A stretch of 64,000 nt of DNA from Pseudomonas nitroreducens (GTDB lineage: Bacteria > Pseudomonadota > Gammaproteobacteria > Pseudomonadales > Pseudomonadaceae): NCBI RefSeq assembly GCF_014204515.1, contig NZ_JACHLI010000010.1, forward strand, positions 62,001 through 126,000. Direction: 5' to 3'. Both the position numbers and the translations under genes were made by a program. Below the pieces are notes generated by a model. That model saw only the letters and a list, made by a program, of their open reading frames with translations, ran no database searches and was not told the DNA's origin. Each line of letters starts with the position of its first letter. Position 1 is the first letter of the stretch. Below, piece after piece: positions 17,272 to 25,158 of the stretch.

Positions 17272-20200
17272 TTACCACTGGTAACCGACACCGACGGCAA
17301 CGCCGGCTTCACCCTGGCTGCTGGTGGTGCCCTGCAGCTTGGTGACCCACTTGCCGTTGTCGGAGATGCGCGACACGCCGATCGCCAGCGCGCCCTGGCC
17401 GCGGTAGTTGCCCAGGCCGACGGTGGCCATGCTGGCCCCCGGCGAGTGGGGTTGCGGCAGGGTCGCCATGGCCATGGCCCCGGCGATGCCGGCGCTGAGG
17501 ATGTCGTCCTGTTTCTTCAGGTCGTGGCGCAGCGCGTTGTAGCGCGAGTCGGTGTAGTCGTAGAACTGGTTGGAGATGTCGCCCATGCTCTGCTGCAACT
17601 GGCTGACGTTCACCGCGTCGGTCGGCGCGGTGCCGGCGGCGACGTTGGTGATCTGCCGCTCATTGCCGGCGCTGCCCACCGAGACGCTGTTGGCGCGGTC
17701 GGCCACCGAGTTGGCGCCCAGCGCCACCGAGTTCTGCGCCTGGGCGCTGGCGCCGTTGCCCAGTGCCGTGGCATTGCTGCCACTGGCCCGCGCACGGGTG
17801 CCGATGGCCGCGCTGTTGTTGCCAGCGGCCTCCGCCCCGGCCCCACCGGCTACCGCGTCAGTCCCTGTGGGGCGCGGCTTGGGCAGGTTGCTGCTGTTGT
17901 TCACCTGGAACATGCCGTCGGTGCCGTTCTGCAGCTGGGTGATGTCGGTCTTCGCCTGGGTCACGCGGTTGTCGACGTTGCTGATGCTGTTGTTGATCGT
18001 GTCGCCGTGATCACGCAGCTGCGAGACGTTGACCGCATCGGTGTCGGCCTCGCCGGCCTTGACGTTGGTGATCTGCCGCTCGTTGCCGGCGCTGCCCACC
18101 GAGACGCTGTTGTCACGGTCGGCCAGCGAATCGGCGCCCAGGGCCACACTGTTGGCGGCCTGGGCGCTGGCTCCGGCGCCGATGGCCGAGCTGCGCTCGG
18201 CGGTCGCACTGGCGCCCTCGCCCAGGGCCACCGAGGAGCCGCCGCTGGCGCTGGCCCCGGTGCCCACCGCCGTGGCGTTTTCACCGCTGGCGGCGGCGTT
18301 GCTGCCGATGGCGCTGGCATTGGTCGCGCTGGCGTTGGCGCCATCCCCCAAGGCCAGGGAGGATGTCCCGGAAGCCTGGGCGGCCGGGCCGACGGCGATG
18401 GAGTCGGTGCCGCTGGCGAGCGAGTCGGGTTTCTGCGAGTTGGCATGGAAGTACTTGATGCCGCCCAGGGTGATGTTGTTGATCTGGGTGGTCACTTCGT
18501 ACAGCTGCGAACCGTTCACCGCATCGGTGGAGTCGGCGTTGATATCGCCGGCCGCCACATTGGTGATCTTGTTCGGCCCACGCCCACCATGATTGGCGCT
18601 GAAGGCGCCGTTGCCGCCGTTGGCGGCCGGGTCCCAGAGCAATGCGTCCTGGGCCAGCTGGTCGGTGCGGTCGGCAACGCCACGCAGTTGCGAGACGTTC
18701 ACCGCATCGGTTTCATCCGCGCCGGCGGCGAGGTTGGTCACCCGGCGTTCGGCTCCTGCTGAACCGACCGAGACCTCACCGGTGGCATTGCCCATCACCG
18801 GGTGCCCACCCGCCCGGTAAGCCGGATGGGCAAGGTTGGCCGTGGTCGTGCTGCCCGCCCCCAGCGCGACGCTGTTGTCCGCCGTGGCGCTGGCGTTGCG
18901 GCCTAGTGCCAGGGCGCTTCCGCCAGTCGCCTGGGCCTGGTAGCCGACCGCCGTGGAGCCCTGCCCCTTGGCGTAGGCATCGTCCACTGGCAGGCCATTG
19001 TCGTTGGTGCGCACGTAGCGGATGCCACGGCCGTTCTCGGCGACGTTGGCGTCGCTGTCGTCGCCGAAGACATTGCTCACGCGGTTGTCGACGTTGGTCA
19101 CCCGGTTGTCGACGTTGCTGACGTTCTGGTTGGTCTCGTTGAGCTGCGACATGTTCACCGCATCGCTGTCATCCGAGCCCCGGGCGACGTTGGTGATCTT
19201 CGTGCCACCGGTCTTGCTCACCGAGTTGTAGGTGTCGCCCTGCATCACCACGCTGTTGTAGTTGATGGTGCCGTCGGGGTTGCGCTCGTACTTGACCGCC
19301 CCGGCATCGTTGTCGGCGACCTGGCTGCCCAGGGTCTTCAGTTGGCTGACGTTGACGCCATCGGTATCGGCGGCGCCGGCGGCCAGGTTGGTCAGGCGCC
19401 GCTCACTACCCGCCGAGCCGATGGACACCTCACCCGCCGGGGTGCTGCCAGCCACGCCGGACGCACCAGCAGGTACGTAGGCCGGTTGCTGGAGGTTGGC
19501 GCTGGTGCTGCTGCGCGCGCCAAGGGCCACGCTGTTGAGCGCGGTGGCGCTGGCGTCGCGGCCGATGGCTACGGAGTTGGCGCGGGTCACGCTGCTGCCG
19601 GTGCCCAGGGCGATGGCATTGGCGCCCAGGGCGCTGCCGTTCTGGCCGATCACCACGGCGCCGGTGGAGCCGCTGTCGGTGACGTTGGCGTTCTGGCCGA
19701 GGACGATGCTGCTGGCAGCGCCGGCACGGGCGCCATTGCCCATTGCCATGGCATTGCTGCTGGAGGCGTTGCTGCCATTGCCCAGCGCCACGGAGTTGCT
19801 GCCGGTGACGCTGCTGTTCTGCCCCAGCGCGAGGCTGCCGGTGGAGCCGATATCGTTGACCGAGGCACCGCTGCCCAGGGCGACGGAGCCCGCCGCGCCC
19901 GCAGCGGCATCACTGCCCAGCGCCAGCGAACGGCTGGCGTTGGCCTTGGCGCCGTAGCCCAGGGCCACGGCCTTGTTGGCGTCTGTGGCGACCTGGCTGT
20001 CATTGCCCAGGGCGAGGCTGTCGGTGGCGCCATGATTGACCACGGCGCGGTTGCCCAGGGTGATGGCGTCGGCGGAAAGAGTTTGCGCGTCGTTGCCCAC
20101 GGCGATGCCGCTGCCGCCCTGGACCAGGGCATTGTTGCCCACCGCCAGACCACGGCTGGAATCGACGTCGACCTTGGCACCGACGCCGATGGCGGTGGCT

Positions 20201-21489
20201 TCCCGGCTCAGGCTGCTCGCGTCACGGCCCATGGCAATGCCATTGGCGGCAGCGGCGGTGGCCTGGTAGCCGACCGCGGTAGAACCCTGCCCCTGTGCGT
20301 AGGCATCGGTCACTGGCAGGCCGTTGTCGTTGGTGCGCACGTAGCGGATGCCGCGACCGTTCTGCTGGATGTTGGTAACGCTGTCGTCGCCGAAGACATT
20401 GCTGACGCGGTTATCGACATTGCTCACGCGGTTGTCGACGTTAGTGACGTTCTGGTTGGTCTGGTTCAGCTGCGAGCCGTTCACCGCGTCAGTGGAGGTC
20501 GGGCTGAGGGTGCCGGGAGCAACGTTGGTGATCCTGTTGATGGTATTGCCGCCGTGGCTGGCGCTGTAAGCGCCCTGCCCACCGTTGGAGGTCGGGTCCC
20601 AGAGCAGTGCGTCCTGGGCCAGTTGGCCGGTCACGCCCTTGAGCTGGGCGACGTTGACCGCGTCGCTGTCCAGGCTGCCCGCGGCCAGGCCGGTGATCTG
20701 CCGATACTGGCCGTTGCTGGCATCGCCCACGGCGATGGCGCCTAGGGTGCTGGTGGTGGCGTTGATCGCGTCGAGCTGCGGCTGATTCGCACCCATGGGT
20801 GCATAGCCGGGCTGGCCGCCAGCAGTGCCGGCCACCGAGCGCGAGCCCAGCGCCACGCCATCGGCCACGTTGGCTTGTGCGTTGGTGCCCAGGGCCATGG
20901 CGTTCTGCTGGCTGGCGACGGCATCGTTGCCGATGGCGATGGAATCCTGCGCGGTGGCGCGGGTGCCGGTGGGGTTGCCGCTGGCATCGACGCCGATGTT
21001 GCCGATGGCCATGGAATGCGTCGGGTTGGCGCCGAACTGATCGTTCAGGCCGATGCGCCCGCCATTCACATACAGCTCGTTACCCAGGGTCAGCGAGTCG
21101 GTGCCATCGGTGCGCTTGCCCGAACCGTAGAACAGGACACGGGCGGTCTGGCTGGCCTTGTCGCTGGTCAGGCAGTTGGTGTTGTCGGAATCGTACTTCC
21201 AGCCGGTACTACCCGTGGCGCCGGTATCGTGGACGAAGATGCAGCCGCTGTCGTTGCTGGCGTCGTTGACGTAGAGACCGGGGTTGCCGGCGACGCCTTT
21301 TTCAAAGGCCGAGCCGTTCTTGTACGGGGTTGCCGCGAAGGTCGAAGCCACCGGGCTGCAAAGCAGCGAGGCTGCCAGCGTGCCGACCACCACGCTGCGT
21401 CCGGCCTTGCCGTGGGCGGTAGCGAATTCGCAGGCGGCGACCCACGCATTGCGCGAGGCACTCCATACCAGACGATAAATCCTGTTCAT
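17272..21489 (-). CDS. trimeric autotransporter adhesin (type Vc, YadA-like)
   Basis: 1405 residues. The N-terminus is an extended signal peptide region (MNRIYRLVWSASRNAWVAAC) seen in very large type V proteins. The passenger consists of YadA-type head repeats (AIGNDAVASQQNAMALG and many like it), neck motifs (DAVNVSQL, about eight copies) and short coiled-coil stalks (NVDNRVSNVDNRVSNV). A module starting GDDSVTNIQQNGRGIRYVRT occurs twice, near residues 370 and 815. The last 90 residues form the YadA anchor (ISNQFYDYTDSRYNALRHDL… to GVAVGVGYQW) that trimerises into an outer-membrane barrel. AAGGAG precedes the start. Such proteins mediate attachment and autoaggregation. Operon partners are a TPR protein upstream and a TpgA-like protein downstream. 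Confidence 0.95.
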   Translation of the reverse strand: MNRIYRLVWSASRNAWVAACEFATAHGKAGRSVVVGTLAASLLCSPVASTFAATPYKNGSAFEKGVAGNPGLYVNDASNDSGCIFVHDTGATGSTGWKYDSDNTNCLTSDKASQTARVLFYGSGKRTDGTDSLTLGNELYVNGGRIGLNDQFGANPTHSMAIGNIGVDASGNPTGTRATAQDSIAIGNDAVASQQNAMALGTNAQANVADGVALGSRSVAGTAGGQPGYAPMGANQPQLDAINATTSTLGAIAVGDASNGQYRQITGLAAGSLDSDAVNVAQLKGVTGQLAQDALLWDPTSNGGQGAYSASHGGNTINRITNVAPGTLSPTSTDAVNGSQLNQTNQNVTNVDNRVSNVDNRVSNVFGDDSVTNIQQNGRGIRYVRTNDNGLPVTDAYAQGQGSTAVGYQATAAAANGIAMGRDASSLSREATAIGVGAKVDVDSSRGLAVGNNALVQGGSGIAVGNDAQTLSADAITLGNRAVVNHGATDSLALGNDSQVATDANKAVALGYGAKANASRSLALGSDAAAGAAGSVALGSGASVNDIGSTGSLALGQNSSVTGSNSVALGNGSNASSSNAMAMGNGARAGAASSIVLGQNANVTDSGSTGAVVIGQNGSALGANAIALGTGSSVTRANSVAIGRDASATALNSVALGARSSTSANLQQPAYVPAGASGVAGSTPAGEVSIGSAGSERRLTNLAAGAADTDGVNVSQLKTLGSQVADNDAGAVKYERNPDGTINYNSVVMQGDTYNSVSKTGGTKITNVARGSDDSDAVNMSQLNETNQNVSNVDNRVTNVDNRVSNVFGDDSDANVAENGRGIRYVRTNDNGLPVDDAYAKGQGSTAVGYQAQATGGSALALGRNASATADNSVALGAGSTTTANLAHPAYRAGGHPVMGNATGEVSVGSAGAERRVTNLAAGADETDAVNVSQLRGVADRTDQLAQDALLWDPAANGGNGAFSANHGGRGPNKITNVAAGDINADSTDAVNGSQLYEVTTQINNITLGGIKYFHANSQKPDSLASGTDSIAVGPAAQASGTSSLALGDGANASATNASAIGSNAAASGENATAVGTGASASGGSSVALGEGASATAERSSAIGAGASAQAANSVALGADSLADRDNSVSVGSAGNERQITNVKAGEADTDAVNVSQLRDHGDTINNSISNVDNRVTQAKTDITQLQNGTDGMFQVNNSSNLPKPRPTGTDAVAGGAGAEAAGNNSAAIGTRARASGSNATALGNGASAQAQNSVALGANSVADRANSVSVGSAGNERQITNVAAGTAPTDAVNVSQLQQSMGDISNQFYDYTDSRYNALRHDLKKQDDILSAGIAGAMAMATLPQPHSPGASMATVGLGNYRGQGALAIGVSRISDNGKWVTKLQGTTSSQGEAGVAVGVGYQW

Positions 21490-21502
21490 GAGGGGACTCC
21501 TT

Positions 21503-21521
21503 CCAGGGGATCAGCCCCTGG
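21503..21521. other. 7-bp hairpin between TPR gene and adhesin gene
   Basis: CCAGGGG-ATCAG-CCCCTGG without a T run, in the 48-bp spacer just upstream of the adhesin ribosome binding site. Confidence 0.4.
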
Positions 21522-21537
21522 CGTCATCAGGGGGAAA

Positions 21538-22371
21538 TCAGCGGGAGGACAGCTGCAGGGCGCGGCTGGACTGGATCAGTTGCGGGCGCTCCATCGCCGT
21601 CGGGCGCGACTGCTGCAGCGCGCGCTCGTACAGGCGCAGCGCACCGGCGTGGTCCTGGCGGACGTAGTCGAGGTAGCCACCGGCGAACAGCCCGGCTTCG
21701 CTGCGCATGTCACGCTTCACCGCATCGGGGGCCTGTTGCGCGTCGATCTGGGCGAATACCGCCGAGCTGTCGGACTTGCCCTGGAACAGCGCGAGCAGGG
21801 CGCGCTGGTGTTCATCGAACGGTTTGATGCCACGGGCCAGCTTTTCGACCCTGGCCTTGACGGCGGCCGGCCTGGCCCCGGCAGCGCTGGCCTGGCGAGC
21901 GTTGACCCAGAGATTCCACATGCCGGCATAGGCCTGCAGGCGCGGATTGGCCGAGGACTTCTGCAGCTCGGCAAAGGCCTTGCCGGCCTGGTCGAGCCGG
22001 CCCAACGCCGCCAGGTTCACCGCCTGCGGCAAGGCAATCACCGCCGCCTGGTCACTGCCCTTGAGGGCGTCGTAGAACTGCCGGGCCCGCATGTGGCGGC
22101 CGGCGGCATCCTCGATGAAGGCCTGCTCGGCCAGCGCGCGGGTGCCGCCCTGCCCCTGGGCGCCGGCTTGGTTGAGCAGCGCCTGGGCCGCGGCGAGATC
22201 GCCTTCGAGCAACTGCTGGTGTGCGAGCAGGACCAGGGGCTGGGAGACGGGTTGAGCAGCGGTCTGGGGCGGTGCGGCGAGCACCGGGCCGGTGGCGACC
22301 AGCAGCGCCAGGGCCAGGGCGGAAAGCGCGCTGCAGCGACGGCTGCCGACAGTTTTCGAGAGGGGGATCAT
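21538..22371 (-). CDS. exported TPR-like protein of the adhesin operon
   Basis: 277 residues. ATG 22371 (AGGAG 8 nt upstream) gives a Sec signal peptide ending near GPVLAAPP. The mature part is alternating helices with TPR-like spacing (LLAHQQLLEGDLAAAQALLNQ, RALAEQAFIEDAAGRHMRAR, NLAALGRLDQAGKAFAELQK, FAGGYLDYVRQDHAGALRLYERAL). TPR proteins of this type hold partners in the periplasm. Its position 48 bp before the adhesin suggests a chaperone or assembly role for the passenger. It is preceded by a promoter with two ACTCTGA boxes. Confidence 0.7.
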   Translation of the reverse strand: MIPLSKTVGSRRCSALSALALALLVATGPVLAAPPQTAAQPVSQPLVLLAHQQLLEGDLAAAQALLNQAGAQGQGGTRALAEQAFIEDAAGRHMRARQFYDALKGSDQAAVIALPQAVNLAALGRLDQAGKAFAELQKSSANPRLQAYAGMWNLWVNARQASAAGARPAAVKARVEKLARGIKPFDEHQRALLALFQGKSDSSAVFAQIDAQQAPDAVKRDMRSEAGLFAGGYLDYVRQDHAGALRLYERALQQSRPTAMERPQLIQSSRALQLSSR

Positions 22372-22405
22372 GGCAACAACTCCTGTAGATGTTCGAGTTG
22401 TTGCC

Positions 22406-22433
22406 ATGCTAGGAACGGCGCCGGCGTTGCGAA
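22406..22433 (-). promoter_or_regulatory. candidate promoter of the adhesin operon
   Basis: On the minus strand, TTCGCA (22433-22428) and TAGCAT (22411-22406) are separated by 16 nt, about 35 bp before the TPR gene start. The -35 element is weak, as expected of an activated promoter. Confidence 0.4.
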
Positions 22434-22464
22434 CTCAGAGTCCTTCCCGCGCTGCCATCAGAGT
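22434..22464 (-). promoter_or_regulatory. two direct ACTCTGA boxes upstream of the adhesin operon
   Basis: ACTCTGA on the minus strand at 22464-22458 and 22441-22435, 23 bp apart (about two helical turns). The proximal box abuts the candidate -35. They are plausible sites for the LuxR-type regulator encoded just upstream. Confidence 0.45.
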
Positions 22465-22474
22465 TTTTCCGCAG

Positions 22475-24073
22475 TCAGGGACCGGCCGCCAGGGCGAACT
22501 CCAGCTCCAGGTCGATCGTGACGCGCTCGCTGCCGCGCTCGATGCCCATACGCGCACTCAGGCGCTCGGCCACGCGCAGGGCATACTGCTGCAGCACGAT
22601 ACTGGGCTGCCCACCGGGGCCGTTCAGTTCCAGGCGCATCAGTACCTGTCCCTGGCGCGTCGCCTTGGCGTCGAGCATGACCGTCAACGCGCCATCCGGC
22701 CCTGCCACCAGCAAGCCCAGCGCCGCATTCATCCAGGCCCTGAGCAGCCCGGCGTCAAGCCAACCCCGCAATGGCTGGATACAGCGGTTGTCGAGGCGGC
22801 TGCCGGGATGGTTGGCCAGGACCGCCTGAATCAGCAGCAACGGATCGCAGGGCTCCAGCGCTGGCATCGGCGTGTCCTGGCGAGGGTCGCAGGTGCTCTT
22901 GAACTGCTCCAGCGCCTGGCTGAAGCCCGCCAGGCCGGGCGTGGCTGGGTGCAGTTCCAGCGCCGCCAGGCGTGCGCTCAATTCTTCCAGCGCCGCCGTG
23001 CCGATCTCGCGGCTGCGGTGCAGGCGCCCTTCGGCGGCCAGCGCGCGGTCACGCCACTCGATCAGTTGCTCCTCGCTGTCGGTGACATCCTGCAGGCCGC
23101 CCAGTACCCCGGACGGCTGCCCGCTGGAATCGCGGCACGGCACCATCCAGATATGCACCACGCGCACCTGGCCCTGCACAACCATGCGCCGCACGCCCTG
23201 CACCGGGACGCCGTCGTGGATCATCTGTTCGAAGCGCTGCGGCAGCGACTCGCGGTACTCCGCCGGCAACCACGGACTGTCGGCCAGCGACGCACTGAGC
23301 GCCACTTCGGCGCTGGTGTGGTGGTAGTCGAGAAAGCGCTGGTTGCAGAACAGCAGGCGGCCCTCGATGTTGCGCACGAACATCGGATTGGGTGCGGCGT
23401 CCACCAGATCGCGCAGCAGGCCCAGCTCGGCCGGCAAAGCTTCGCTCACTGCCGCGCCGCCCGGGTAGCCGGCCACCAGCCCGTTGCGCCGGGCGATCTC
23501 GGCCAGCTCGACGTTCGAGCCGACGTGCAGTTTCTCCAGCAGGTGGGCCTTGTAGGTGCTGACGGTCTTGAAGTTGATGCGCAGCTGCTCGGCGATGCGC
23601 ACGTTGGAATGCCCTTCGGCGATCAGCTGCAGCACCGCCAGCTCGCGCGGCGTGAGACTGGCCAGCGCATCGCCGGCGCCGGGCTGCATGTACTCACGGG
23701 CGAAATGCCCGCGCCCGGCCAGCACGTCGGCGATGGCCTTGCGCAGCAGCGCGGTGTCCTGGTCCTTGCCGACGAAACCGGCGGCGCCGGCCTGGAAGCA
23801 CAGCGGCGCGAAATGCGCGGGATTCTGCCGCGTGTAGACCAGCACCTTCTGCCTGGCCTCGCGCGCCCGCAGGCGCCGCAGCAGGTCGAGCCCGCCGGCG
23901 CCGGGCAGGCTCAGCTCCAGTATCACCAGCTCCGGCCGGGTCTCCCGCGCCAGGCTCAGCGCCGTGGGCACGTCGACGGCCTCTGCCACCACTTCATGGC
24001 GCATGTCTTCGAGTAACGTGCGCAAGGCATCGCGCACGATGGGTGTCGCATCCGCGAGCAGAACCCTGGCCAT
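22475..24073 (-). CDS. LuxR/NarL-type regulator with degenerate receiver, plus PAS and C-terminal domain
   Basis: 532 residues. The N-terminal receiver fold (MARVLLADATPIVRDALRTL) keeps one acidic residue (Asp8) and the Lys in FVGKDQD, but the phospho-acceptor position is Glu53 (LVILELSLPG) instead of Asp and the second pocket acid is Ala9. A LuxR-type helix-turn-helix follows (SLTPRELAVLQLIAEGHSNVRIAEQL, about 138-195), then a PAS domain (PNPMFVRNIEGRLLFCNQRFLDYH, about 220-330) and a C-terminal part (about 400-532) that may be a degenerate HATPase. The order receiver-HTH-PAS is unusual. The gene sits immediately upstream of the adhesin operon, which it probably controls. ATG 24073 was chosen because upstream codons are Cys-rich and unlike a receiver. 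Confidence 0.82.
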   Translation of the reverse strand: MARVLLADATPIVRDALRTLLEDMRHEVVAEAVDVPTALSLARETRPELVILELSLPGAGGLDLLRRLRAREARQKVLVYTRQNPAHFAPLCFQAGAAGFVGKDQDTALLRKAIADVLAGRGHFAREYMQPGAGDALASLTPRELAVLQLIAEGHSNVRIAEQLRINFKTVSTYKAHLLEKLHVGSNVELAEIARRNGLVAGYPGGAAVSEALPAELGLLRDLVDAAPNPMFVRNIEGRLLFCNQRFLDYHHTSAEVALSASLADSPWLPAEYRESLPQRFEQMIHDGVPVQGVRRMVVQGQVRVVHIWMVPCRDSSGQPSGVLGGLQDVTDSEEQLIEWRDRALAAEGRLHRSREIGTAALEELSARLAALELHPATPGLAGFSQALEQFKSTCDPRQDTPMPALEPCDPLLLIQAVLANHPGSRLDNRCIQPLRGWLDAGLLRAWMNAALGLLVAGPDGALTVMLDAKATRQGQVLMRLELNGPGGQPSIVLQQYALRVAERLSARMGIERGSERVTIDLELEFALAAGP

Positions 24074-24153
24074 AGCCACCCAGCCTCCAGCCGTTTTCCC
24101 TGCGCAACAGCATAGGCACATCCACCCGGCGGCGGGCGAAAGTCGCCCGCAGT

Positions 24154-25038
24154 TCAGCCGCCGGCCATGTCCAGCGCTGCCGCCTGCTCCTCGACCATCT
24201 GCCGGAACAGCTCCAGCGAGCGCGAACGCGAGTCGCTGCGCCAGATCAGCCAGGTGTTCAGGCGGGCGAACTCGCCGGCCATCGGCCAGGCGCTCACCGA
24301 GCTGCTGCCGGGCATGTGGCTGAGCATGCTGCGCGGCATCACCGCCAGGCCACCGCCGGCGCTGACGCAGGCGAGCATGCTGTGGTAGGACTCCAGCTCG
24401 CGGATGGCGCCGGGCGCCGCGCCGTCGCTGGCGAACCAGCGCTCGAAGTGGTGGCGGTAGGAGCAGTTGTCGCGGAACGCGTAGATCATCTCGCCGTCGG
24501 CATCCCGGCCACGGCGGATCGGCGCATGGTGGGACGGCGCGACCACCAGCATCTCCTCGTCGAACACCGGCATGCCGTCGAGCGCCGGGTGCTTGATGGG
24601 CCCGTCGACGAAGGCGGCGATCAGCTCGCCGGCGATCACCCCGTCGATCATCTCGCCCGAGGGACCGGTGGAGAGGTCCAGCTCCAGCTTGGGGTATTGC
24701 TGGTGGTAGCGCGCCAGCAGGCGCGGGATGCGCACCGCCGCCGTGCTTTCCAGTGAGCCGATGGGGAAGCGCCCGCTGGGCTCCTTGCCCGACACCACTA
24801 CCCGCGCCTCCTCCACCAGGCCGAGGATGCGCGTGGCATAGACGAGGAAGTCGTGGCCGGCCAGCGACAGCCGCAGACGGTTGTTCTCGCGGATGAACAG
24901 GTCAGTGCCCAGGTCCGCTTCCAGTTGCTTGATCCGCGTGGTCAGGTTGGATGGCACGCGGTGCATGGCCTGGGCGGCGGCGGCAATGCTCTTGTGGGCG
25001 GCCACGGCGCAGAAGATTTCCAGCTGGACCAGGTCCAT
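24154..25038 (-). CDS. ptrR: LysR-family regulator, PtrR (YneJ)-like
   Basis: 294 residues. The N-terminal winged helix (LEIFCAVAAHKSIAAAAQAM, HRVPSNLTTRIKQLEADLG) and the effector domain closely resemble E. coli PtrR/YneJ, including FIRENNRLRLSLAGH, GSLESTAAVRIPRLLA and MPRSMLSHMPG. In E. coli this regulator sits beside sad and controls it in putrescine/GABA-type nitrogen metabolism. Here it is divergent from the sad homologue at 25159, conserving the pair. The AT-rich spacer 25061-25096 is the likely operator. Confidence 0.85.
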   Translation of the reverse strand: MDLVQLEIFCAVAAHKSIAAAAQAMHRVPSNLTTRIKQLEADLGTDLFIRENNRLRLSLAGHDFLVYATRILGLVEEARVVVSGKEPSGRFPIGSLESTAAVRIPRLLARYHQQYPKLELDLSTGPSGEMIDGVIAGELIAAFVDGPIKHPALDGMPVFDEEMLVVAPSHHAPIRRGRDADGEMIYAFRDNCSYRHHFERWFASDGAAPGAIRELESYHSMLACVSAGGGLAVMPRSMLSHMPGSSSVSAWPMAGEFARLNTWLIWRSDSRSRSLELFRQMVEEQAAALDMAGG

Positions 25039-25158
25039 TTCATTCTCCAGACGAGAGCGTAATCGTCATTATTATTCAGTTTTCATAAGCACGATTCAAC
25101 GCGACACTGGCCCTCACTGATCCCCGATCGGCCCTCAGCCACTCTCCAGGAGCGAGCC
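25039..25158. promoter_or_regulatory. ptrR-sad divergent promoter region
   Basis: 120 bp containing the AT-rich stretch 25061-25096 (ATTATTATTCAGTTTTCAT) flanked by TCGT and ACGA, a reasonable LysR-type site. AGGAG precedes sad. Confidence 0.45.

Noticed and set aside
17137..20745. Long plus-strand frames opposite the trimeric autotransporter
   Set aside because: They are complementary to the YadA-type repeats and have no independent coding evidence.
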